DNA from: Actinomycetota bacterium
GTDB taxonomy: Bacteria > Actinomycetota > Acidimicrobiia > IMCC26256 > JACDBD01
Assembly (NCBI GenBank): GCA_013695115.1
Contig: JACDBD010000284.1
Span: forward strand, 1 to 27,858
Reading direction: 5' to 3'
DNA: 27,858 nucleotides
Below, in pieces: positions 1 through 5,667 of this stretch. The notes beneath the pieces were generated by a model, which saw nothing but the letters and a program-made list of their open reading frames with translations, was not told the DNA's origin and did not search any database. Both the position numbers and the translations under genes were made by a program. The number at the start of each line of letters is the position of its first letter. Positions within the stretch are counted from its first letter, which is position 1.

Positions 1-666
1 GTCCGGGTGCGCGAGCAGGCGGCCGGCGGTGTCGATGCCGCGGCGCGCCGCCCCGAGGCTGTTGCGCACGTTGAACGTCAATGCGTCACTCAGGACATCG
101 AGTGGCGTCGTGCGATTGACGGGATCGACCGGCTCGTGCTCGGCGGCGTCGGCGGCAGCCTGCTGCGCGGGGCCGAGGGTGGGGCGCTCCGCCGGGGCGG
201 GGTCGGGCTCGAAGTCGACGAGGCTGAGCGAGAGCTTCAACCCCCCGACCCCGTCGGTCACGGCATGGTGCACCTTCTGGAGCAGCGCGCTGCGGCCGCC
301 CTCGAGTCCCTCGACGAGCGTGAACTCCCACAGCGGTCGCGAGCGGTCCAGCGGAGCGGCCGAGAACGCGGCCGCGACGTCGAGGAGCTCGCGGGTTCCG
401 CCGGGGGCGGGCGCCCCCACCTTGCGCAAGTGGTAGTCGAGGTCGAGCGTCGGGTCGTCGCGCCACTCGGGCGGGGCCAGTCGCAGGGGTGGGGAGACGA
501 CCCGCTGCGACAGCCGGGGGATCTCATCGAGGGCGGCGTCGAGCTTTGCCCGCACCCGCCCTTCGTCGGGGCGACCGTCGAGGACGGTGATGTTGGTGAA
601 GTCGGAGCGCAGGGCCGGATCCTTCTCGACCGCCCACATGATCGCCTCGGCGTCACTCATCCTCAT
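1..666 (-). CDS. WS/DGAT-family acyltransferase (wax ester synthase/diacylglycerol acyltransferase), N-terminal half
   Basis: Transfers an acyl group from acyl-CoA to an alcohol or diacylglycerol to make storage lipid (family knowledge). The frame is open from an ATG at 666 to the left window edge, giving 222 residues of a family usually about 450-480 long, so the C-terminal domain lies outside. The catalytic motif HHxxxDG is seen as HHAVTDG at residues 133-139, preceded by a P-L-W-E segment near residue 115, both typical of the condensing-type acyltransferase fold. The start at 666 is preferred over the in-frame ATG at 660 because an AGGAGG ribosome-binding site sits at 678-683, 11 nt upstream. 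The gene follows the DsbA-like gene after a 128-nt gap holding a repeat. Substrate preference cannot be read from this half; some members act in lipid degradation or unknown roles. Confidence 0.9.
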   Translation of the reverse strand, partial: MRMSDAEAIMWAVEKDPALRSDFTNITVLDGRPDEGRVRAKLDAALDEIPRLSQRVVSPPLRLAPPEWRDDPTLDLDYHLRKVGAPAPGGTRELLDVAAAFSAAPLDRSRPLWEFTLVEGLEGGRSALLQKVHHAVTDGVGGLKLSLSLVDFEPDPAPAERPTLGPAQQAAADAAEHEPVDPVNRTTPLDVLSDALTFNVRNSLGAARRGIDTAGRLLAHPD

Positions 667-693
667 GCGTGAGCCGCCTCCTTCCTGGTCGCA

Positions 694-753
694 CTCGCTC
701 GGCGGCAGGGTACCTGCCGCCGCCCTTCGGGACGCTCGCCGCTCCCGCGCAAT
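694..753. repeat. Intergenic hairpin repeat, copy A
   Basis: A perfect 10-bp inverted repeat (CGGCGGCAGG, 3-nt loop GTA, CCTGCCGCCG) at about 700-722 is followed by a 25-bp block at 729-753 that recurs identically at 23763-23787. The shared flank CTCGCTCGGCGGC (694-706) and GCCGCCGCCCT (716-726) also recur in copy B. The element lies between the DsbA-like gene and the acyltransferase gene. It resembles a REP-type dispersed element; a transcription-termination role on either strand is possible. Confidence 0.7.
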
Positions 754-774
754 CGCGGCGGTGCATCTCTCGAT

Positions 775-791
775 GGCAGCTCTGCGCTGCC
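775..791 (-). terminator. Possible terminator hairpin after the DsbA-like gene
   Basis: GGCAGC, loop TCTGC, GCTGCC forms a 6-bp GC-rich stem that ends 3 nt beyond the minus-strand stop codon at 795-797. There is no T-tract, so this is at best a weak intrinsic terminator or an RNA 3'-end stabiliser. Confidence 0.3.
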
Positions 792-794
792 GCG

Positions 795-1385
795 CTATCG
801 AGCGATTTGGGTGCGCTTGAACTCGTTGAGCCGGTCCCAGGAGAGCAGCTCGAGCATGCGCTCCAGGTCGTCGACCCGGTTGCGGTCCATGAACCGCACG
901 AAGACCGCCTGGTCGTCCTCGCAGAACGTGGGGACACCGAACATTGCCCACCGGTCGACCGCTTCGGTGTGTTCGGCGGCCAGCGTCTTGAGCGGTTGGC
1001 CGCTCGCCACCTCTTCGGCCACCGCGTCCACGTCGAGGCCGGCGGAGGCGGCCACATCGCGCACGACCTGCTCCTTGCCGGTCTTGCGACCGTCGTCGAA
1101 GCGAGCGGCGAACATCGCCACGTGGAAGTCGAAGAACCGATCGTTGAACGCGTCACGGATCGCGAGGCCCCATTCGAGGGAGAGCACGCCCGTGCCCCGC
1201 TCGAGGGGCGGGCGATCCCAGACCGGGGTCTCGCCTTCCTCCGCGTGGGCCTGATCGAGGGAGAAGGCGAGAAAGCGCCAGTCGACCCCGAGCTGGTCGT
1301 TCCTGATGGCGGTGACCACCGCCTCGTGCGCGTTGCGCGCAAACGGTCAGCGATAGTCCCAGCTGACCGTGATCTGGCGAGCCAC
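795..1385 (-). CDS. DsbA-like thioredoxin-fold oxidoreductase, predicted selenoprotein (in-frame TGA at codon 13)
   Basis: Thiol-disulfide-type oxidoreductase of the DsbA superfamily; the physiological substrate is unknown and there is no signal peptide, so it is probably cytoplasmic. Read from the GTG at 1385 it is 196 residues with one in-frame TGA at 1347-1349 (codon 13). The context is S-W-D-Y-R-[TGA]-P-F-A-R-N, and cysteine is the family residue at that point, so TGA is read as selenocysteine (Sec13). The frame stays fully coding on both sides. The cis-Pro loop G-V-P-T-F is at 150-154, followed by Cys155, the only cysteine. The start is supported by GGGAGG at 1391-1396, 5 nt before GTG, and by a TAGCGT -10-like box at 1415-1420. 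A start at 1319 would remove the first strand and the active site. Alternatives are a nonsense mutation or a sequencing error (TGC to TGA), but the SECIS-like hairpin at 1308-1323 argues against them. Confidence 0.82.
1308..1323 (-). promoter_or_regulatory. SECIS-like hairpin downstream of the UGA codon
   Basis: In the mRNA, GGCGGU (1323-1318) pairs perfectly with ACCGCC (1313-1308), leaving the tetraloop GGUC (1317-1314). Its first G lies 29 nt after the UGA. Bacterial SECIS elements lie just downstream of UGA inside the coding region and carry conserved G in a small apical loop; the E. coli fdhF element also shows GGUC in its loop. A second 6-bp hairpin (1341-1327, loop CAA) lies between it and the UGA. 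Binding by SelB is inferred, not shown. Confidence 0.7.
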
Positions 1386-1414
1386 GACGACCTCCCGTTG
1401 GCGAATGCGCCCTC

Positions 1415-1420
1415 ACGCTA
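1415..1420 (-). promoter_or_regulatory. -10-like box (TAGCGT) for the DsbA-like selenoprotein gene
   Basis: TAGCGT fits TANNNT and would start transcription about 22 nt before the GTG at 1385, leaving a short leader that carries the GGGAGG ribosome-binding site. It overlaps the end of the PAP2 gene (stop at 1418-1420). No convincing -35 box is visible. Confidence 0.4.
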
Positions 1421-2047
1421 CCCCGTGCCCGGCGGCCCCGATCGCGGGTGCATCGGCAACAGCCGCTTGGCGATCTGCCCGAACGCGAGGCCGAGCGCGG
1501 CGCCCGCGAGCACGTCGGACGCGTGGTGCATACGCGTGTACACGCGGCTCGAAGCCACTAGTCCGGCCAGACCGAAGTAGAGCGGACCGAGGTTGGTGCC
1601 CTGCGAGAGCAGCGTGGCCGCGGTGAACGCCGACGTCGCGTGCCCGGACGGAAACGCGCTCGTCCGGGGTCGGTGCATGCCGTACGGGAGCGGACCGTCG
1701 GGCTGGTGGGGTGGGCGGATGCGGCGGAAGCAGGCCTTGATCGGTCCGTTGGTGAGCGCGGACTCGATCCCCATCGCCGCGCCGAGCCGGAGCCCGGGTA
1801 CGGGATCACCCGCCCGAGCCGAGCGCAGCCCGCCGAGCGCGGTCCAGAGCAGTCCGTGGTCGGCTGCGCTCGACAGCCGGTAGAAGAACGGGTCGAGGCG
1901 GGGGTTGCGGTGGCGTTCGACCCAGTTGTCGACCCGGTCGTCGAGCGCGCGCACGGCCGCGAGCACGCGTCCGGCACGGGGCCACGGTGGAACCCAGCGC
2001 CGGCGCCCCGAGACCCGGCGCGCGGCCGGGAGCTCGGCGACGGCCAT
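1418..2047 (-). CDS. PAP2-superfamily phosphatase
   Basis: Membrane-associated lipid phosphate phosphatase of the PAP2/type-2 phosphatidic acid phosphatase superfamily, 209 residues. All three signature motifs are present: K-x6-R-P (Lys104 to Pro112), P-S-G-H (residues 133-136) and S-R-x5-H-x3-D (Ser167, Arg168, His174, Asp178). The middle and C-terminal parts contain small hydrophobic stretches, but the protein is less membrane-rich than classical six-span PAP2 enzymes. The ATG at 2047 is preferred because TACGCT lies 6 nt upstream (leaderless pattern); the frame stays open far upstream but that region is coding for the RecB-like gene in another frame. The substrate (phosphatidate, undecaprenyl pyrophosphate, or phosphorylated decaprenyl-ribose) cannot be decided from sequence. 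Confidence 0.9.
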   Translation of the reverse strand: MAVAELPAARRVSGRRRWVPPWPRAGRVLAAVRALDDRVDNWVERHRNPRLDPFFYRLSSAADHGLLWTALGGLRSARAGDPVPGLRLGAAMGIESALTNGPIKACFRRIRPPHQPDGPLPYGMHRPRTSAFPSGHATSAFTAATLLSQGTNLGPLYFGLAGLVASSRVYTRMHHASDVLAGAALGLAFGQIAKRLLPMHPRSGPPGTG

Positions 2048-2053
2048 CACGTC

Positions 2054-2059
2054 AGCGTA
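2054..2059 (-). promoter_or_regulatory. -10-like box TACGCT, leaderless position, PAP2 gene
   Basis: TACGCT followed by 6 nt and the ATG at 2047. The spacing would place the transcription start on or next to the start codon. Confidence 0.45.
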
Positions 2060-2085
2060 GTGAGGGCCCGTCGGCGGAACGGACG

Positions 2086-2934
2086 TCAGGGGGTGGCGAC
2101 GGGCGCGAGCGGGAGCTCGGTCTCGATCATCGTGCCCGGACCCCGCAGCTCGGCCGCCTGGGTCGGGTCGCCGCCCCACGCCGGGCAGTAGGGCTTGAAC
2201 GTGCACCAGTCGCACAGGGGACCGGGACTGGGCCGGAAGTCGTCGCGCTCGCACGCCCGGGCGATCGCGCTCCACACCGCGGTGGTCCGGCGCTCGACCC
2301 CCGCGACCGACTGCGCGCTCGGGGTCGCGATGATCGCTTCGGGTTTCGACAGGTAGTAGAGCTGGACCCGGGCGGGGCGGCGCCCGAGCATCCGCTCGCA
2401 CAGGAAGGCGTAGATGTGCACGCCCGCGAGCCGGGTGTTCTCGTACATCTCGGACGGCACCGAGCCGGTCTTGTAGTCGGTGATGACGAGCTCTCCGTCG
2501 GCGTCGAGCTCGAGGCGGTCGATGTAGCCCCGCAGCGTCACCCGTCCGACCTCGGCGCTGAGCTTGAGCTCGAGCCCGATGGGGCGCACCGACTGCGGGT
2601 CCTCGAGCTCGAAGTAGCGCCGTACCAACAGCTCGGCGTCGGCGTGGAACGCGGCCCACTCGGCGTCGCTCAACTCGAGGTCGGCGAAGTCGGGGTCGTC
2701 GGCCAGCTCGACCCGCGCGGTGTCGAGGTCGGCGAGGGCGGCGTCGATCGTGCGGTCGGCTGCGTCGCGGAGCATGAGGCGTTCGAGCGCCCGGTGCACG
2801 AGCGTCCCCTTGCTCGCCGGCCCCGACGGTGGCTCGGGCAGCCGGTCGATGTACGAGAAGCGGAACGCCTGAGGGCAGTCCTTGAATGCCGAGACCGAGC
2901 TCGGAGACAGCCGCACCGGTACCGCCAGACCCAT
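2086..2934 (-). CDS. RecB/Cas4-like PD-(D/E)XK nuclease with a 4Fe-4S cysteine set
   Basis: Stand-alone RecB-family nuclease domain (PDDEXK_1 type), 282 residues from the ATG at 2934. Seen features in order: the N-terminal S-P-S-S-V-S-A-F-K-D-C-P motif with Cys20; G-T-L-V-H with the core His; G-Y-I-D-R-L-E with the metal-binding Asp; I-T-D-Y-K-T-G with the catalytic D-x-K; then the C-terminal cysteines 241, 244 and 250 (C-D-W-C-x5-C). Cys20 plus these three match the 4Fe-4S arrangement of AddB, Cas4 and related nucleases. No helicase domain and no cas genes adjoin it, so it is probably a DNA-repair exonuclease of the actinobacterial RecB-like type rather than Cas4. The start is supported by TATGGT 6 nt upstream; an upstream in-frame extension to 3003 would overlap the divergent oxidoreductase start and looks non-conserved. 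Confidence 0.88.
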   Translation of the reverse strand: MGLAVPVRLSPSSVSAFKDCPQAFRFSYIDRLPEPPSGPASKGTLVHRALERLMLRDAADRTIDAALADLDTARVELADDPDFADLELSDAEWAAFHADAELLVRRYFELEDPQSVRPIGLELKLSAEVGRVTLRGYIDRLELDADGELVITDYKTGSVPSEMYENTRLAGVHIYAFLCERMLGRRPARVQLYYLSKPEAIIATPSAQSVAGVERRTTAVWSAIARACERDDFRPSPGPLCDWCTFKPYCPAWGGDPTQAAELRGPGTMIETELPLAPVATP

Positions 2935-2940
2935 ACCGGG

Positions 2941-2946
2941 ACCATA
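2941..2946 (-). promoter_or_regulatory. -10-like box TATGGT, leaderless position, RecB-like gene
   Basis: TATGGT then CCCGGT then the ATG at 2934. This fits TANNNT with 6-nt spacing and supports the chosen start. Confidence 0.45.
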
Positions 2947-2987
2947 CCGAGGGGGTGTGACAACTACGCGGATGTCGTGGAGCGGCT

Positions 2988-2993
2988 TAGCCT
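2988..2993 (+). promoter_or_regulatory. -10-like box TAGCCT, leaderless position, LLM oxidoreductase gene
   Basis: TAGCCT then 8 nt then the ATG at 3002. The 67-nt divergent gap to the RecB-like gene thus carries one such box for each direction. Confidence 0.45.
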
Positions 2994-3001
2994 GCGGCGT
3001 C

Positions 3002-4012
3002 ATGAAGGTCGACGGAGTGCTGGCGGGCGGACTGGTCGGGGCGGGCGAAGCCGCCCGGGAGCTGGAGGAGATCGGCTACGACGGCGTGTTCAGCGCCGAG
3101 ACCAGCCATGACCCCTTCTTCCCCCTGGTGCTGGCGGCCGATCATACCGACCGGCTCGAGCTCGGCACCGGCATCGCGGTGGCGTTCGCCCGCAACCCCA
3201 TGACGCTGGCGAACCAGGGCTACGACCTCCAGGCCTTCTCGCAGGGCCGGTTCATCCTCGGGCTCGGCAGCCAGATCAAGCCGCACATCGAGAAGCGGTT
3301 CGCGATGCAGTGGTCGCACCCGGCCGCCCGCATGCGCGAGCTCATCCTGGCCATCCGCGCCATCTGGGCGTGCTGGAACGACGGCGAGAAGCTCGACTTC
3401 CGCGGTGACTTCTACCGCCACACTCTGATGACGCCCATGTTCCATCCCGGCCCCAACCCCCACGGGACGCCGCGCGTGTTCCTGGCCGCGGTCGGCGCGC
3501 GGATGACGGAGGTGGCGGGGGAGGTCGCCGACGGTATGCAGCTCCACGGGTTCACCACCGGGCGGTACCTGCGCGAGGTCACGTTGCCCGCGCTCGAGCG
3601 GGGCTGGGCCCGCGCCGGGAAGCAACGCGGTGACTTCACGATCTCAGGACCGATGTTCGTGGTGACCGGCACTGACGAAGAGCAGTTCGACCGGGCGAAG
3701 CAGTCGACCAAGCAGCAGATCGCGTTCTACGGCTCGACCCCCTCGTACCGCCCCGTGCTCGACCTCCACGGTTGGGGCGACCTGCAGGACGAGCTCAACC
3801 GGCTCTCGAAGCTGGGTGAGTGGGTGAAGATGGCCGACGCCGTCGACGACGAGATCCTCGGCACGTTCGCGGTGGTGGCCGAGCCCGAGGCCGTGCCTGC
3901 CGGGCTGCAGGAGCGCTATGGCGACGTCGTCGACCGCATCAGTTTCCACGCGCCGTACAAGCGCGACCCCGAGCGCTGGTCGTCGGTGCTCGAGGGGATC
4001 CGCGCCAGTTGA
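3002..4012 (+). CDS. F420-dependent LLM-class oxidoreductase (TIGR03617-like)
   Basis: Luciferase-like TIM-barrel oxidoreductase, 336 residues, expected to use coenzyme F420 (or FMN in some relatives); the substrate is unknown. The N-terminus M-K-V-D-G-V-L and the segments G-Y-D-G-V-F-S-A-E-T, L-G-T-G-I-A-V-A-F-A-R-N-P and F-I-L-G-L-G-S-Q-I are characteristic of the actinobacterial TIGR03617 family. G-V-F-S-A-E-T lies on the first barrel strands, where F420 enzymes recognise cofactor and substrate. The ATG at 3002 is chosen because homologues begin with this segment and a TAGCCT box precedes it; an in-frame extension to 2882 would run through the divergent nuclease gene. It ends one base before the convergent hydrolase stop. 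Confidence 0.88.
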   Translation: MKVDGVLAGGLVGAGEAARELEEIGYDGVFSAETSHDPFFPLVLAADHTDRLELGTGIAVAFARNPMTLANQGYDLQAFSQGRFILGLGSQIKPHIEKRFAMQWSHPAARMRELILAIRAIWACWNDGEKLDFRGDFYRHTLMTPMFHPGPNPHGTPRVFLAAVGARMTEVAGEVADGMQLHGFTTGRYLREVTLPALERGWARAGKQRGDFTISGPMFVVTGTDEEQFDRAKQSTKQQIAFYGSTPSYRPVLDLHGWGDLQDELNRLSKLGEWVKMADAVDDEILGTFAVVAEPEAVPAGLQERYGDVVDRISFHAPYKRDPERWSSVLEGIRAS

Positions 4013-4013
4013 C

Positions 4014-4901
4014 TCAGTCGTCGACGCCGGCGAACCCGAGGATCGACGCCGCCACCGCCGCCGGGTCCTGCAGCGGGCCGAAGTGGCCGAGGCCGGGCAT
4101 GACCTCGAGGCGGCCGCGGGGGAGCCGCTCGACGATCATCGCAGCCAGCTTGGGCACGATGGCGTCGGTGTGCTCGCCGCAGGCCACGAGCACCGGGCGC
4201 CCGATCTCCCGCAATCGTTGGTACACGCCGTTGGCAACCCCCATCGCGTAGACGGCCGCCTCGTCCTCGGGCGCGCACTTCAGCTCGACGCTGCCGTCGT
4301 CGCGGTCGCGCAATCCGTGATCGATGTAGGCGCGTAGCGCGTCGGCGTCGAGCGCGTCGAACGGTGCGCGTGGGGCGTACGACTCGTGGGCGGCGGCGCG
4401 GGACGGCCACACCGCCCGGCGGCGGCGAGCGCCCTCGGCCATCGGATCGTCGTCGTCGGGCTCGAGTCGCTCGTCCGAAGCGAACAGCACCGGCTCGTAG
4501 CACCACAGCCGCGCGAACGTGCCGGGGCGCTCTTGCTCCGCCCGCAGGAGGGCGGCGGCCCCCTTCGAATGACCGGCGGCGAGCAACCGAGGATCGCCGG
4601 CGAGCCCGAGCTGCTCCACGACCGCGAGGATGTCCTCGGCGAACCGGTCCCAGTGATAGTCGAGCCCCGGTGACCGGTCGCTGTCGCCGTGACCGCGGAA
4701 GTCGAACGACCACACCCGCGGGCCCGCCGCCACCAGCCGCTCGGCTACCGGCGCCCAGACGAGACCGTGGAAGCCGGTTGCATGCGCCAGGAGCACCGGC
4801 GGGCCGTCACCGCCCCAGCCGTATGCCACCAACGTGATCGAGCCGGTGTCGACGCGGTGCGGCACCGGAGCAGAAGCAGGCACGGCCGCATGATGGCTCA
4901 C
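4014..4901 (-). CDS. Alpha/beta hydrolase
   Basis: Cytoplasmic serine hydrolase of the alpha/beta fold, about 295 residues from the GTG at 4901. The catalytic triad is readable: nucleophile Ser112 in G-H-S-K-G, acid near Asp246 in G-E-H-T-D, and His273 in G-L-G-H-F-G. The oxyanion region is H-A-T-G-F-H-G (residues 40-46), and F-R-G-H-G-D-S-D is the usual loop before the nucleophile. A charged insert (D-D-D-D) sits in the cap region. Substrate is unknown; it could be an esterase, lactonase or C-C bond hydrolase. The start is uncertain: an in-frame GTG at 4961 exists but would overlap the divergent DUF3566 gene, and no clear ribosome-binding site marks 4901. Confidence 0.85.
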   Translation of the reverse strand: MSHHAAVPASAPVPHRVDTGSITLVAYGWGGDGPPVLLAHATGFHGLVWAPVAERLVAAGPRVWSFDFRGHGDSDRSPGLDYHWDRFAEDILAVVEQLGLAGDPRLLAAGHSKGAAALLRAEQERPGTFARLWCYEPVLFASDERLEPDDDDPMAEGARRRRAVWPSRAAAHESYAPRAPFDALDADALRAYIDHGLRDRDDGSVELKCAPEDEAAVYAMGVANGVYQRLREIGRPVLVACGEHTDAIVPKLAAMIVERLPRGRLEVMPGLGHFGPLQDPAAVAASILGFAGVDD

Positions 4902-4954
4902 CCGGTGCCGGAGGCCGTTTGCCGACCGCACAGCTGGGGTATCCCCCGTTCCGC

Positions 4955-5482
4955 ATGGCACTTACCAGCGAGGCACTCACCAGCAAGAGACCCCCCACCG
5001 GCCGATCGACGCGGACCGGCCCGTTCGTACCGGCGCCGCCCGACGATCAGCGCGCTCCGGTCGAGCGGCGACGCGTGCGGGACATCCGACTGAGCTCGGT
5101 TGCCCGGGTTTCGGTGTGCTTCTACCTCTGCGGTCTCGTCGTGGCCCTGGTCGCGGCCTTGGTCCTCTGGATCGTGGCCAGCGCAGTCGGGGTCGTGGGC
5201 GAGCTCGAGAGCTTCATGGACGATCTCGGCTTTGAGGGCTTCCGATTCATCTCCGGCACCCTGCTCTGGGCGAGTCTCCTCATCGGGCTCGGCCTCACGG
5301 CCATTCTCGTGGTACTGACCGTCGTCGCCGCCGCGCTCTACAACCTCTTCGCCGATCTGGTCGGCGGACTCGAGGTCACCCTCGCCGCCGTCGACAACGA
5401 TGCCGCGATCGCTCCCGCCGAGCGCAACGGCAACGGGCACGGGAACGGCAACGGGAACGGCGACGGAGTGCGGCACCGCTGA
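4955..5482 (+). CDS. DUF3566 transmembrane protein
   Basis: Actinobacterial membrane protein of unknown function, about 175 residues. An N-terminal Pro/Arg-rich cytoplasmic tail is followed by a first membrane segment at about 53-76 (V-C-F-Y-L-C-G-L-V-V-A-L-V), a family-typical E-S-F-M-D-D-L-G-F linker with F-R-F, a second membrane segment at about 98-125, and the conserved Y-N-L-F-A-D-L-V-G-G-L-E-V-T-L end. The tail is an Asn-Gly repeat of low complexity (5424-5462). In many actinobacteria this gene lies beside gyrA; here it instead heads an envelope cluster with a PBP, starting 2 nt before the next ORF. The ATG at 4955 is preferred, but an in-frame ATG at 4919 is possible. Confidence 0.82.
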   Translation: MALTSEALTSKRPPTGRSTRTGPFVPAPPDDQRAPVERRRVRDIRLSSVARVSVCFYLCGLVVALVAALVLWIVASAVGVVGELESFMDDLGFEGFRFISGTLLWASLLIGLGLTAILVVLTVVAAALYNLFADLVGGLEVTLAAVDNDAAIAPAERNGNGHGNGNGNGDGVRHR

Positions 5483-5484
5483 CC

Positions 5485-5667
5485 ATGGACCGGCTGCGCC
5501 GACGTGGCGCGCAATTCGGCGCAGCCGTCGACCGCTGGTGGCGGGGTCGACGCCCGGACCTCGAGCGCTGGCTGCGCGATATCCCTCCCGCCACGCGGCA
5601 CACTCGCACCTCATTGGTAAGCATCCGACCAGTCGGGCGCTCACCCGGGTCGATGCGGCAACTGTGA
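5485..5667 (+). CDS. Small ORF between DUF3566 and PBP genes, hypothetical
   Basis: Sixty-codon ORF starting with ATG 2 nt after the DUF3566 stop and ending with a TGA that overlaps the GTG at 5664 (GTGA). The first part (M-D-R-L-R-R-R-G-A-Q-F-G, then W-W-R-G-R-R-P-D-L-E-R-W-L) is Arg/Trp-rich with good G/C third positions; the last third loses this bias. I recognise no family. It may be a real translationally coupled small basic protein, or the original N-terminal cytoplasmic tail of the PBP separated by a frameshift. Confidence 0.4.
   Translation: MDRLRRRGAQFGAAVDRWWRGRRPDLERWLRDIPPATRHTRTSLVSIRPVGRSPGSMRQL

Noticed and set aside
1418..2659. A 413-codon reading frame from 2659 to 1418 on the minus strand
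   Set aside because: Only the part from the ATG at 2047 shows the PAP2 motifs; the upstream part is Arg/Pro-rich shadow of the RecB-like gene in another frame.
2086..2934. Cas4 of a CRISPR system
   Set aside because: No repeats, no cas genes nearby; the family also includes plain repair nucleases.
5424..5462. Short tandem AACGG-type repeats
   Set aside because: They encode an Asn-Gly tail of the DUF3566 protein in frame; no CRISPR-like spacing and no intergenic position.
5400..5663. Extension of the PBP N-terminus to 5400
   Set aside because: It would overlap the end of the DUF3566 gene by 80 nt in another frame and the encoded residues lack coding-like third-position bias.
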